NCBI GenBank assembly: GCA_016869045.1
Contig: VGFC01000027.1
Location: forward strand, 1-33,977
Length of the DNA: 33,977 nt
Direction of reading: 5' to 3'
Source: Armatimonadota bacterium
Lineage (GTDB): Bacteria > Armatimonadota > Zipacnadia > Zipacnadales > VGFC01
Positions within the stretch are counted from its first letter, which is position 1. Each line of letters starts with the position of its first letter. The position numbers and the translations under genes were made by a program. Below are positions 14,850 through 23,410 of the stretch, one piece after another. The notes below the pieces were generated by a model. The model was not told the origin of the DNA and made no database searches. It worked only from the letters and a program-made list of their open reading frames with translations.

Positions 14850-15353
14850 TCAGCTCCTCCCTTGCAGCAGCGCCTGCAGCCTGCGCCGGGCGTAGAACGT
14901 CCGCGACTTCACCGTGCCAACCGGTACGTCCATGATCTGCCCGATCTCCCGCTGCGAGAAGCCGTAGTGGAACACGAGTAACAGCAGCTCCCGGTCGTCG
15001 GGCTGCAGGTGGTCGAAGGTCTCCCAGAACTCGATCGCGGAGGCGTCGCCGGCGACTGCCTCGGGGAGCGGCCGGGTCTCGGCCTGGGGGCAGCGCCGCA
15101 GGGCATCGGCCACCTTGTGGCGGCAGATGCCAAACAGCCACGTGCTGACCGACGAAGCCCCGCGATAGGCCGAGGCCGACCGCCACGCGGCGAGCATCGT
15201 CTCCTGGACCACATCCTCCGCGAGCTGCCGGTCGCGCGTTCGGAGGAGCGCGTAGCGGAAGAGCCGGTCAGCGTAGGTCTCATGGAGGTCCCGCATCGCT
15301 GGGGACTCGCCCGCGGCGATCCGCTTCAGCAGCCTCTCCTCGCCGGTCCCCAC
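14850..15353 (-). CDS. ECF-type RNA polymerase sigma factor
   Basis: 167 aa, GTG start with TAGGAG 4 nt upstream. Region 2 is clear (YADRLFRYALLRTRDRQLAE, DVVQETMLAAW, STWLFGICRHKVAD), and region 4 has the helix-turn-helix (LLVFHYGFSQREIGQIMDV, PVGTVKSRTFYARRRLQALL). It lacks sigma regions 1 and 3, as in group IV sigma factors. It directs transcription of a stress regulon that cannot be named from the sequence. It heads a four-gene minus-strand operon with its anti-sigma factor and two small helical proteins. Confidence 0.93.
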   Translation of the reverse strand: MGTGEERLLKRIAAGESPAMRDLHETYADRLFRYALLRTRDRQLAEDVVQETMLAAWRSASAYRGASSVSTWLFGICRHKVADALRRCPQAETRPLPEAVAGDASAIEFWETFDHLQPDDRELLLLVFHYGFSQREIGQIMDVPVGTVKSRTFYARRRLQALLQGRS

Positions 15354-15427
15354 GGCGCGCTCCTATTGCGCTCATCTGGTAGTGAGTCGCGGGAATCGGG
15401 CGGGAGGTTCACGGGGCGGCAACCCGG

Positions 15428-15997
15428 TTACCCCCCTGACACGGAGGTCGTCCGCACATGCCCGCAGGCCAGGCAGCGGTAGGTGATCGGTCGGCCGGTC
15501 TTGATCCGGGCCGCGCCGCCACACTTCGGGCAGAGCCCCAGTATGAGCAGGGCGAAGATGAGCTTCGAGACCACGAGACCCAGGATCGCACCGCCAAAGA
15601 AGACGATGGGCATGGGGAACCCGTGCGGGAGAAGGCTCGGCCCGCGCGTCGCGCCGAGGAAGGCGCCGCCCAGGAAGCCCGCCATCGTGGTGATGATGTA
15701 CAGCGGAAGGTGCAGGGGAATGGGCAGCCTCAACGGCCACTGGGCCTGGGCTGAGGGCACGATCGCGGGCGGCATCGCTGGGGAGTCCGCGGGCTCGTCA
15801 GCGGTGGGCAAGCCGATGTCCGGCGGCAGCGTACTCGTCGCCAGATCGGGCGTCGGCACAGGCATGGGAGGCGGCGGCGCAGGCGCGGGGGCCTGAGAGC
15901 CGTCGAGGGACCCTCCACAACTCCGGCAGATCGTGACAATCGATGACGCCGGGTTCTGGGCGCCACAGTGCGGGCAGATTCGTTGGCCCTGACTCAA
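15428..15997 (-). CDS. Membrane protein with two zinc ribbons
   Basis: 189 aa, TTG start preceded by AAAGGGGA. The N-terminal zinc ribbon is ICPHCGAQN then ICRSCGGS. A Pro-rich linker (about 36-80) leads to two membrane helices (about 99-115 and 127-153). The C-terminal ribbon is LCPKCGGAARI then YRCLACGHVR. Such double-ribbon small membrane proteins are common hypotheticals; zinc or protein binding on the cytoplasmic face is likely. The gene is divergent from blaI, and the palindromic operator between them could influence it. Confidence 0.75.
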   Translation of the reverse strand: MSQGQRICPHCGAQNPASSIVTICRSCGGSLDGSQAPAPAPPPPMPVPTPDLATSTLPPDIGLPTADEPADSPAMPPAIVPSAQAQWPLRLPIPLHLPLYIITTMAGFLGGAFLGATRGPSLLPHGFPMPIVFFGGAILGLVVSKLIFALLILGLCPKCGGAARIKTGRPITYRCLACGHVRTTSVSGG

Positions 15998-16070
15998 GAA
16001 GGCGTCCCCTTTCGCAGCTCATCCCCCTACTTCGAGGCCGCCGGTAGGGCGTCCTCCAATAAGAAGGGCC

Positions 16071-16115
16071 TTGACATGGGAACCTGATGGGGTTATAGTA
16101 CTATATATATAGTAC
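16071..16115 (+). promoter_or_regulatory. blaI promoter with an overlapping BlaI-type operator
   Basis: TTGACA (16071-16076), 17-bp spacer, TATAGT (16094-16099). A perfect 18-bp palindrome GTACTATATATATAGTAC (16098-16115) overlaps the -10 and the expected start site near 16106. Arms TACTAT/ATAGTA with 4-bp spacing resemble known BlaI/MecI boxes (TACTAC-N4-GTAGTA type). Autorepression by BlaI is the natural reading. Confidence 0.85.
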
Positions 16116-16135
16116 AACAAACGAGGTGCACACGG

Positions 16136-16546
16136 ATGCCGAAGGGCCGACAGGCACGAATCACGGAGTTGGGGGAGCTGCAATTGCAGGCGCTGGACCG
16201 GCTGTCGCAACTGGGTGAGGGCACGGTGTATGACGTGCTCGACAAGTTCCCGCCGAAGCAACGACCTCGCTACACGACGATGCTGACCGTGCTGCGCAGC
16301 CTGGAGAAGCGCGGGCTGGTGGAGCACCGCACGGAGTCGCGCTCGTACGTGTTCCGACCGACGATCGAGCCGAAGCGCGTGCGCGGGCAGATGCTGATGG
16401 ATGTGCTGGGACGGGCGTTCAGCGGATCGCCGCGGAGCATGGTGGCGACGCTGCTGGACACGGAGGCGGTCACGCCGGAGGTGCTGCAGGAGCTGAAGGG
16501 CCTGATCGCGGAGCGCGAGGCGAGGGGAGATGACGACGAGTCCTGA
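16136..16546 (+). CDS. blaI: BlaI/MecI-family transcriptional repressor
   Basis: 136 aa, ATG start with GAGGTG upstream. The N-terminal winged helix is typical: ELGELQLQALDRLSQLGEG, TVYDVL, then YTTMLTVLRSLEKRGLVEH and a wing strand (TESRSYVFRP). The C-terminal helices (LMDVLGRAFSGSPRSMVATL) dimerise. These repressors bind TAC-rich dyads and are inactivated by cleavage triggered by a BlaR1 membrane protease. Here the dyad lies on the gene's own promoter and the protease gene overlaps its end by 17 nt. Confidence 0.93.
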   Translation: MPKGRQARITELGELQLQALDRLSQLGEGTVYDVLDKFPPKQRPRYTTMLTVLRSLEKRGLVEHRTESRSYVFRPTIEPKRVRGQMLMDVLGRAFSGSPRSMVATLLDTEAVTPEVLQELKGLIAEREARGDDDES

Positions 16547-18494
16547 TCTTGTGCTGCAGAGCATCGTGGGCGTTACGCTGGCAGTACTCCTGGTGTGGGC
16601 GGCTGCCGCCGTTGGGAAGAGGAGGTCTGCGGCGTTCCGGAATGCACTGTGGCGAGGCGCGGTGGCGGCATTCTGGATCGTGCCACTGGTCTGTGTAGCG
16701 GCAGCCGCCCTGCCCGCGCGGACACCGGCGATCCGCGTCCCCGTGCCCGCGGTGCAAGTGGGAGCAGGAGGCGCTCCGGTCGCCCCACAACCTGGAGCCG
16801 CCACCGTCGCGTCCGCCGACGGCCGGGTGCAGGAGGCTCCCGTTCGGTGGACCCGGTGGGCCAGGTGGTCCACCGCGCCCTTCGGACTGGTCGGCGGCGC
16901 CGTGTGGGCCCTCGGCGCACTGACCGGTCTCGGGCTGCTGGTGCGCGATGCGCTGACGGTTCGGCGGCTCCTGCGCACGGCGGCACCCACCGGAGGCCCG
17001 GCGGCTGATCGCGTGGCGCACTGGGCTCGGGCGCTCGGACTCCCGGCACCTCCGCGGAGTGCCATTGCGCCCTCGGTGCGGGTGCCCACCGTGGCCGGTC
17101 TCCGGCGGCCGACGCTTCTCCTGCCAGTTGACCTCCCTTCTCGGGCGCCGGAGACCGACTCGGTTCTCATCCACGAGATCGCTCACGTCCTGCGCGGCGA
17201 CGTGTGGATCCAGGCGGCCGCGTCCGTCACGCGGGTGCTCTGGTGGTGGCATCCGCTGTCGTGGCTCGTCACGGCGCGCCTGGCGAGCACGGCTGAGGAG
17301 TGCTGCGACGACTGGGTCATCTCCGCAACCGGTGACCGTGAGACGTACGCTGGTGCGGTCGTACGTTGGGCGGAAGCGGCGCACACGGCGGGCACCCTCG
17401 CGTGTGGCTCTCGCGGCAGGGCCCTCGTCCGGCGCGTCCGGAGGATTCTCGCCACCACCTCACGGCCGTCGGTGCGCCTCTCGGCATGGGCGAAGGCAGC
17501 GCTCGCGGGGTTGGCGGTCGTCGTGCTGGCCGGCGCAGGCGCCCTCCGGGTCCAGACGGTGCCCGCGGCCACGCTGTCGGTCTCTGCTCCGATCACCATG
17601 GGGGCAGGGACCAGGGCGCCCTCCGTCGGAGCCCCCGGAACCACAATCCACGTGGTCGCCCGGGGCGAGGACGACTCGCGGCCGGTCGGCGCGCGGTGCA
17701 CGATCGCGCTCCGCGACCGGCAACAGGCGCCCGACAGCCACACTGACTACGACGTGGCCGGCGCGGACGGCGACTGGACGATCCGCGGCGTGCGCGCGGA
17801 GACGTGGACGGTCGACGTGACCGCTGAGGGCTACGCCTGGTACGAGGCGGCGAACACACGGCAGGTTCGCGCCACCGGGGAGGGCGAGCAGACGGTTCGG
17901 CTCACGCTCTCCCGGGGCGGGACGCTCACCGGCCGCGTCGTCGCCGACGACACCGGCGAACCGATCCCCCGCGTGCTGCTCACCAGCGGCCAACTGGCCC
18001 TGAAGCGGGACGAGACGGACGCCAACGGCCGCTACACGCTGGAGCATGTGGCCCCCGCACCCCAGGTGGTGGAGGCGTACTGGACGCCGGGCTTCTACGT
18101 CGGTCGACGGAGCGCGGAGGTGACGGGCAAGGCCGCGGAGACGGTCACTGTCCCGGACATCCGACTGCCGCTCGGCGGGATCATCGAGGGTCGCGTACAA
18201 CTCCCGCCGGAAGGCTGCGGGGAGTGCCGGGCGCTCGTGACGGTCACCTCCGAGCGCCCGGTGGCTCCTGACCTCTTCCTCGATGTGTCCTACCCGAGCC
18301 CTGCGTCGAGCCGCACCTTCCGGCTCGGCCCACTGCCGCCGGGGTCCTACACCATCCACGCCAAGGTGTCCCACGGCAAGGGCCCGCATGTCACGCCTCC
18401 GCACGAGTGGACAGGCCGACTGACCGGGGTCACGGTCAAGACGAAGCAGACGGTGCAGAACGTCGTCGTCGCGGCCGGGCCGCCGGCGCCCTAG
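16530..18494 (+). CDS. blaR1: BlaR1-like M56 metalloprotease with carboxypeptidase-regulatory-like sensor
   Basis: 654 aa. ATG lies within the end of blaI, after GAGGGGAG. Membrane helices near 9-29, 41-61 and 117-138 precede the M56 zinc protease motif HEIAH (215-219, LIHEIAHVLRGD) and the downstream ECCDDWVI. A fourth helix is near 322-340. In classic BlaR1 the extracellular C-terminus is a beta-lactam-binding PBP-like domain. Here it is replaced by about 300 residues of two or more carboxypeptidase-regulatory-like beta domains (GTLTGRVVADDTGEPIPRV and GGIIEGRVQLPPEG). The signal sensed is therefore probably not a beta-lactam. It should cleave, or lead to cleavage of, BlaI. Confidence 0.88.
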   Translation: MTTSPDLVLQSIVGVTLAVLLVWAAAAVGKRRSAAFRNALWRGAVAAFWIVPLVCVAAAALPARTPAIRVPVPAVQVGAGGAPVAPQPGAATVASADGRVQEAPVRWTRWARWSTAPFGLVGGAVWALGALTGLGLLVRDALTVRRLLRTAAPTGGPAADRVAHWARALGLPAPPRSAIAPSVRVPTVAGLRRPTLLLPVDLPSRAPETDSVLIHEIAHVLRGDVWIQAAASVTRVLWWWHPLSWLVTARLASTAEECCDDWVISATGDRETYAGAVVRWAEAAHTAGTLACGSRGRALVRRVRRILATTSRPSVRLSAWAKAALAGLAVVVLAGAGALRVQTVPAATLSVSAPITMGAGTRAPSVGAPGTTIHVVARGEDDSRPVGARCTIALRDRQQAPDSHTDYDVAGADGDWTIRGVRAETWTVDVTAEGYAWYEAANTRQVRATGEGEQTVRLTLSRGGTLTGRVVADDTGEPIPRVLLTSGQLALKRDETDANGRYTLEHVAPAPQVVEAYWTPGFYVGRRSAEVTGKAAETVTVPDIRLPLGGIIEGRVQLPPEGCGECRALVTVTSERPVAPDLFLDVSYPSPASSRTFRLGPLPPGSYTIHAKVSHGKGPHVTPPHEWTGRLTGVTVKTKQTVQNVVVAAGPPAP

Positions 18495-18579
18495 AGGTCG
18501 CCCCGTACCCCAGGCAACTTCCTCGTCCCCGCGAGCAGGTGGAGGTTCCGCGCTCGTCGAACCCCGCCGCATACCCACC

Positions 18580-19722
18580 ATGGCCCAACCCGAACAGCAA
18601 ACCCATGCGTACACTCCCGGTCTGCGCGTGACCGGGTTTGCGGTTCTCCGCCGCGAGCGGCGCCTGCCGCTCCCCGGTAAGGTGCACGTCACCGTGGGGC
18701 AGGAGGTGACAGCCGACACCGTCGTCGCCGCGGCTGAGCTGCCCGGCGACGTGGTCTCCGTCAATGTCGCCAACAAGCTGAGCTGCATGGCCAATGAAGT
18801 GCCCAAGCTGGTGAAGGTCGCCGAGGGCGACAGGGTCACTGCGGGCGACGTGCTCGCCGAGACGGCGGGTTGGTTCGGGCGCTTCAAGACGGCGTGCGAA
18901 GTTCCGGCGGACGGGACCGTCGAGACGATCAGCGGCGTGACCGGGCAGGTCCTCATCCGGCTGAAGCCGGTGCCCATTGAGTTGGCGGCCTACGTTGACG
19001 GGACGGTCGTCGAGCTGATCGGCGAGGAGGGCTGCGTGGTCGAGACCCGCGGCGCCCTGGTGCAGGGAATCTTCGGCCTGGGTGGCGAGACGTTCGGCGA
19101 GCTGCGGATGCTGGTCAATGGCCCCGGCGAGCCGCTGCCGGCCGACCGGATCGGCGCGGACTGCGCGGGGCGGATTCTGGTCGGCGGCGCGTTCGTCACG
19201 CACGAGGCGTTGGACGCGGCTCGCCGGGCCGGCGCTCGAGGGATCGTGGTCGGCGGCATGGATGCGGAGGACGTGGACCGCCTGCTGGGTCGCCCGCTCG
19301 GAGTGGCGATCACCGGGCATGAGGAGATCGGCCTGACCATCGTCTGCACCGAGGGCTTCGGCGCCATGCCGATGGCGGAGCGGACGTTCCGGTTGCTCCA
19401 GGAGCGAGACGGCCGGCAAGCCTCGGTGAACGGAGCGACGCAAATCCGCGCGGGGGTGATCCGGCCCGAGGTGATTGTGCCCGATCTCCAGGCTGCCGGA
19501 CAAGGTGCCGAGGCGGCGGAGGGGGAACAGGGCCTGCGCGTCGGCAGCCCGGCCCGCGTGATCCGCCCGCCGTACTTCGGGGCGATCGTCACGGTAAGGG
19601 AGCTGCCGGAGGAGTTGCAGCAGATCGACACCGAAGCCAAGGTGCGCGTGCTGGTCGCGGAACTCCCGAGCGGGGAGCAAGTGACCCTCCCGCGCGCGAA
19701 CGTGGAGCTGATCCAGCAGTGA
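18580..19722 (+). CDS. Barrel-sandwich and KOW-like protein, first gene of an uncharacterised membrane operon
   Basis: 380 aa. The N-terminal part has two hairpin-type motifs like those of RnfC and biotinyl/lipoyl barrel-sandwich domains (LPLPGKVHVTVGQEVTADT and VAEGDRVTAGDVLAE). A central alpha/beta region follows (RILVGGAFVTHEALDAARR, ARGIVVGG, GVAITGHEEIGLTIV). The C-terminus is KOW/SH3-like (SPARVIRPPYFGAIVTV then VTLPRANVELIQ). There is no signal peptide or TM, so it is probably a cytoplasmic peripheral subunit. No good ribosome site is seen before ATG 18580, so the start is uncertain. Its TGA overlaps the next gene's GTG. I do not know a characterised homologue. Confidence 0.75.
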   Translation: MAQPEQQTHAYTPGLRVTGFAVLRRERRLPLPGKVHVTVGQEVTADTVVAAAELPGDVVSVNVANKLSCMANEVPKLVKVAEGDRVTAGDVLAETAGWFGRFKTACEVPADGTVETISGVTGQVLIRLKPVPIELAAYVDGTVVELIGEEGCVVETRGALVQGIFGLGGETFGELRMLVNGPGEPLPADRIGADCAGRILVGGAFVTHEALDAARRAGARGIVVGGMDAEDVDRLLGRPLGVAITGHEEIGLTIVCTEGFGAMPMAERTFRLLQERDGRQASVNGATQIRAGVIRPEVIVPDLQAAGQGAEAAEGEQGLRVGSPARVIRPPYFGAIVTVRELPEELQQIDTEAKVRVLVAELPSGEQVTLPRANVELIQQ

Positions 19723-21137
19723 CCGGCCTCCCACGACCACTCCCGCCCTTGCGCGTCGCAGCCTGCCTCGCAGCCCTTCTTGTCGCCGGGACCCTCTGCC
19801 TGGCTCAACAGCCGCCGCCCGTCATCCCGGACGCCGAGACCTCGACGCCGGGCCGTGAGGCGACCGGGGAGCCCCCCGCCGCCGCGCTCTCCCCCACCGA
19901 CGTGCGAGCCGAGTTGCCCAAGGATGAGGAGACGGGGAAGCTGACGGACGACGCGGGGGCCGAGGCCCTCATCTCGTGGCAGGCACCCACTGCACCGCCA
20001 CCGCCGGGCAAGGAGTTGAAGGGATACCGCATCTACCGGGCGACCGGCGGCGGCGAGTTCCAGGGGCTCCTGGAACCCGTCACGAAGCCGGATGCGATCA
20101 CCAAGGAGGGGGAGGCGCCGCGTCTGGGCAGCACCGTCTCGGACCTGTGGACGTGGCACACGTACCGCTTCAGGGTGGCGGCCCTCTACGGGGAGCCGGG
20201 CGACCGGCCCTGGTACACGCGAGGGCAGGTCAAGCCCGAAGCGGACCCCGAGCTTGGGGAGCCATACTGGGCTGACGAAGTCCTCTCCGAGAGCGTGTCG
20301 GACCCGATCCGCACGCACGGCAAGTGGTTCCGGGTGGACCGCACGAATGTGCTGGTCGGGGTCGTGCTCTTTGCGGCGGTGGTCATCTGGCTCATCTACC
20401 ACGCCCGGGCCGGGCGGCACATCTACGTTCGACCGATTGCGGGCATGGAGGCCATCGACGAGGCCATCGGTCGCGCGACGGAAATGGGCAAGCCGATCCT
20501 GTTCGTCTCCGGGCTTGCCGGGCTCGGTTCGATCTCCACGATCACCGCCATGACCATCCTCGGACGGGTCGCCCGTCGGACGGCGGAATACGAGACGCCG
20601 CTCCTCGTGCCGTGCGTCGATCCGCTGGTGATGTTGGCTGCTCGGGAGATCGTGCGGGAGGCGTATCTGGACGCCGGCAAGCCGGACGCCTACCGCGAGC
20701 AGGACATCTTCTTCATGACCGACCGCCAGTTCGCGTATGTCGCCGGCGTGGACGGCATCATGTTGCGCGAGAAGCCTGCGGCGAACCTCTACATGGGTGC
20801 CTTCTTCGCCGAGGCCCTCATATTGGCCGAGACAGGCTCGGTGACCGGAGCCATCCAGATTGCCGGGACGGACTCCGACACCCAGATCCCGTTCTTCGTC
20901 ACAGCCTGCGACTACACGCTGATGGGTGAGGAGCTGTACGCCGCGACCGGGTACCTGTCGCGGGAGCCGATGCTGCTCGCGCAACTGCGCGCCCAGGACC
21001 TCGGGAAGGCCTTCCTGGGAGGCCTGTTGGCGCTGGGGACGCTGGCGGCTACGGCCGGGGCGCTGTTCCTGGCCTTCAAAGTGACCGGTCCCGGCCACTG
21101 GATCGACCTCGCGCTGAGCCTGGTTGAGCCCAAGTAG
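19719..21137 (+). CDS. Signal peptide, FnIII-like and membrane protein of unknown function
   Basis: 472 aa. GTG overlaps the upstream stop as GTGA. The signal peptide is about residues 12-29 (ending LAQQ). A fibronectin-III-like domain follows (ALISWQAPTAP, LKGYRIYRATGGGEFQGL, WHTYRFRVAALYG), then one TM (about 207-226, VLVGVVLFAAVVIWLIYHA). A conserved-looking cytoplasmic domain comes next (GKPILFVSGLAGLGSISTI, YETPLLVPCVDPLVMLAAR, YMGAFFAEALILAETGSV, IAGTDSDTQIPFFVTACDY), then a final TM (about 439-457). From memory this may correspond to a Pfam DUF (DUF6754-like), but that is unverified. It is the likely core of the operon. Confidence 0.78.
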   Translation: MTGLPRPLPPLRVAACLAALLVAGTLCLAQQPPPVIPDAETSTPGREATGEPPAAALSPTDVRAELPKDEETGKLTDDAGAEALISWQAPTAPPPPGKELKGYRIYRATGGGEFQGLLEPVTKPDAITKEGEAPRLGSTVSDLWTWHTYRFRVAALYGEPGDRPWYTRGQVKPEADPELGEPYWADEVLSESVSDPIRTHGKWFRVDRTNVLVGVVLFAAVVIWLIYHARAGRHIYVRPIAGMEAIDEAIGRATEMGKPILFVSGLAGLGSISTITAMTILGRVARRTAEYETPLLVPCVDPLVMLAAREIVREAYLDAGKPDAYREQDIFFMTDRQFAYVAGVDGIMLREKPAANLYMGAFFAEALILAETGSVTGAIQIAGTDSDTQIPFFVTACDYTLMGEELYAATGYLSREPMLLAQLRAQDLGKAFLGGLLALGTLAATAGALFLAFKVTGPGHWIDLALSLVEPK

Positions 21138-21168
21138 GGGAGCCCGGTCTCCACGGGAGACGCCGACG

Positions 21169-21795
21169 GTGAAGGTCCGCGTTCCGCTTCTCCTGACGTT
21201 GGTTACGGCGATCGTGATGGCGCTCACGACCTTCGTGCCGCACCGTCTGGGCGACTACGCGTCCACCGAGCTGAGCCAGTGGTTGTCGATCATGGGGGGG
21301 ATGGGCCTCGTCCTCGGCCTGATCAGCCTTGTCCAACGACACCTGCGCCGCGTCCTGCGCCGGCAGCACGACTGGCCCTACAGCGGCGTCACGCTCGTCG
21401 GCTTCCTCGCGATGGCGGCCATCGGTGTGGGCTGGGGCATTCAGGAAGGGACGCCGTTTGACTGGGCCTTCAAGAACATCTACACGCCCCTCGAGGGGAC
21501 GATGTTCTCCGTGTTGGCCTTCTTTGTCGCCTCGGCGGCCTTCCGGACGTTCCGCGCCCGCTCCGTGGAGGCGACGCTGCTTCTTCTGGCGGCCCTGCTG
21601 GTGATGTTCGGACGGGTGCCGCTTGGGGAGATGATCTTCAAGCCGAGCCCGGATATCGCGGAATGGATCATGTCGGGCCCGGCGCTGGGGGCCAAGCGGG
21701 CCATCATCCTGGGGGTCTCACTGGGGGCCATCGCGATGAGCCTGCGGATCGTCCTGGGCATCGAGCGCTCACACCTCGGTGGGGACGGCGAGTGA
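21169..21795 (+). CDS. Polytopic membrane protein of unknown function
   Basis: 208 aa from GTG 21169 (GGGAG about 12 nt upstream). About six hydrophobic helices can be seen: VPLLLTLVTAIVMALTTFV, WLSIMGGMGLVLGLISLV, GVTLVGFLAMAAIGVGW, MFSVLAFFVASAAF, ATLLLLAALLVMF and AIILGVSLGAIAMSLRIVL. It has few charged residues within helices and no transporter signature. It starts 31 bp after the FnIII/membrane gene and ends 6 bp before the next, so it is firmly within the operon. Confidence 0.8.
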   Translation: MKVRVPLLLTLVTAIVMALTTFVPHRLGDYASTELSQWLSIMGGMGLVLGLISLVQRHLRRVLRRQHDWPYSGVTLVGFLAMAAIGVGWGIQEGTPFDWAFKNIYTPLEGTMFSVLAFFVASAAFRTFRARSVEATLLLLAALLVMFGRVPLGEMIFKPSPDIAEWIMSGPALGAKRAIILGVSLGAIAMSLRIVLGIERSHLGGDGE

Positions 21796-21801
21796 CGGAT
21801 C

Positions 21802-22629
21802 ATGACCCTCGATAGGCTGCTGCATCTGGACCGGCGGATCATCTTCGCGCTCATCGCGGTGGCGGTGGGCGTGCCCCTGGCTTCCGGTGCCCGCATCGAC
21901 CCCGGCCGCAACCGACGCAGTGAGGATGTCTACAACCACATCGAGCAGCTGAAGCCGGGCTCGGTGGTCGTCATCGCTTTCGACTACGGACCCTCCTCCA
22001 TGGCTGAGTTGCAGCCGATGGCCGTTGCGATCGCGCGCCATGCCCTGAAGCGCAACCTCCGGGTCGTCGGACTGACGCTGGACGCCGCCGCGCCGATCCT
22101 CATGGAGTCGGTGCTCAACCGCGTCGGCGAGGAGCTGGGCAAGGAGGACGGCGTGGATTACGTCAACCTGGGCTTCAACCCCGGTTACACGGCGGTCATT
22201 GTGGGGATGGGCACGGACATCAGCGCGCAGTACCGCACGGACTTCAAGGGTCGGGCCTACGGGTCGCTGGAAGCCACCCGGGGCCTGCGCAACTACGACG
22301 ATATCGGCCTGGTGGTCGATCTGGCCTCCAGCAACACGCCGACTGCGTGGGTGCAGTTCGCCCACCTGCGGTACGGCGCCAAGGTCGCGGCGGGCGTGAC
22401 GGCGGTCATGGCGCAGGATTACTACCCGTACCTCCAGTCGAAACAGCTCATCGGCCTGCTCAACGGCATGAAGGGCGCGGCGGAGTACGAGAAGCTTGTG
22501 AATGCGCCGGGGGACGGCATGGGGGGCATGGTGGCCCAGTCGTGCTCCCAGGTCCTGATCATCCTGCTGGTGGTGTTTGGCAACACGGTCTACTTCCTGC
22601 ATCGGCGACGGCTGCGCCGCAACCGCTAA
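21802..22629 (+). CDS. Two-TM protein with Rossmann-like soluble domain, unknown function
   Basis: 275 aa. A membrane helix near 12-29 and another near 248-265 flank a soluble alpha/beta domain. The domain opens with GSVVVIAFDYGPSSMAELQ then PMAVAIARHALKRN, continues RVVGLTLDAAAPILMES and DYVNLGFNPGYTAVIVGM, and ends YYPYLQSKQLIGLLNGMKG then AAEYE. I recall hypothetical proteins with the same FDY-PS, LGF/W-PG and PYLQSGQL-GL-GGM-GAAEYE landmarks in other bacteria and archaea, none characterised to my knowledge. It is probably a key subunit with the flanking polytopic proteins. Confidence 0.8.
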   Translation: MTLDRLLHLDRRIIFALIAVAVGVPLASGARIDPGRNRRSEDVYNHIEQLKPGSVVVIAFDYGPSSMAELQPMAVAIARHALKRNLRVVGLTLDAAAPILMESVLNRVGEELGKEDGVDYVNLGFNPGYTAVIVGMGTDISAQYRTDFKGRAYGSLEATRGLRNYDDIGLVVDLASSNTPTAWVQFAHLRYGAKVAAGVTAVMAQDYYPYLQSKQLIGLLNGMKGAAEYEKLVNAPGDGMGGMVAQSCSQVLIILLVVFGNTVYFLHRRRLRRNR

Positions 22630-22652
22630 CTCACGAGTCCGCGAGGACGGCC

Positions 22653-23354
22653 ATGCCCGAGCTCATCTTGGGACTCTCCACGAAGGCGCTGGGCATCTGG
22701 CTGGCAGTCTTCCTCACGCTCGCCATCTACAGCTTCCTGTACAAGGACAACCCAATCTACAAGTTCGCGGAGCACCTGTTCGTGGGCACGTCCGCGGGCT
22801 ACGCGGTAGGACTCACGTACAACCAGGTGGTTCTGCGGCTGGTCGTGGACCCGCTCTTCAGGCCGGCCGCGGTGAACCTGCTGGCCCCCAAGTACCTGGT
22901 CATCGTCCCCACCCTCCTGGGCGTCATGATGTTCTTCCGCTTCAGCCGTCGGTATGGGTGGCTGGCCCGCTGGCCGATCTGCATCGTGATGGGCTGGGGC
23001 GCCGGCGTCGGCATCCCCGGGGCGGTCCAGGACATCCTGGCGCAGACTCACAGCACGATGCTGCCGCTTGCGCCGTTCGACGCCGGGGCGCGCACCTTCG
23101 CGTGGTGGGAAGGGGTCACCGGGCTGATCCTCGTGGTTGCGGTGATCACGACGCTGTGCTACTTCTACTTCTCGAAGGAGCACAAGGGCGCATTCGGTGT
23201 GGCAGGCCGAGCGGGGATCTACTTCCTGATGATCGCCTTCGGGGCCAGTTTCGGGAACACGGTGATGGCCCGCATCTCGCTGCTCATCGGACGGATGCAG
23301 TTCATGATCTACGACTGGTGGCCTCTGGTGGTCGGCCTGTTCCGCAGAGGCTGA
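22653..23354 (+). CDS. Polytopic membrane protein of unknown function
   Basis: 233 aa, ATG with GAGGACGG upstream. Six or seven helices are visible, starting LGIWLAVFLTLAIYSFLY. A short motif KDNPIYKFAEHLFVGTSAGY sits at the first loop and second helix, and LIVVAVITTLCYFYF-type helices follow (actual: GLILVVAVITTLCYFYFS). The glycine-rich stretch IVMGWGAGVGIPGAVQDIL may line a cavity. It may be a channel or transporter-like subunit partnering the 21169 and 21802 products. No characterised family was recognised. Confidence 0.8.
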   Translation: MPELILGLSTKALGIWLAVFLTLAIYSFLYKDNPIYKFAEHLFVGTSAGYAVGLTYNQVVLRLVVDPLFRPAAVNLLAPKYLVIVPTLLGVMMFFRFSRRYGWLARWPICIVMGWGAGVGIPGAVQDILAQTHSTMLPLAPFDAGARTFAWWEGVTGLILVVAVITTLCYFYFSKEHKGAFGVAGRAGIYFLMIAFGASFGNTVMARISLLIGRMQFMIYDWWPLVVGLFRRG

Positions 23355-23410
23355 GCGACCGCGTCTCCTCTTGCCCGGCCGTCACACACGCTCGTAGGCA
23401 GGTGTGGCCC

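Noticed and set aside
18436-21227. Long minus-strand frames (434 and 745 codons) across the membrane operon
   Set aside because: Opposite two overlapping plus-strand genes with signal peptide, TM and domain motifs; compositionally Arg-rich shadow sequence.
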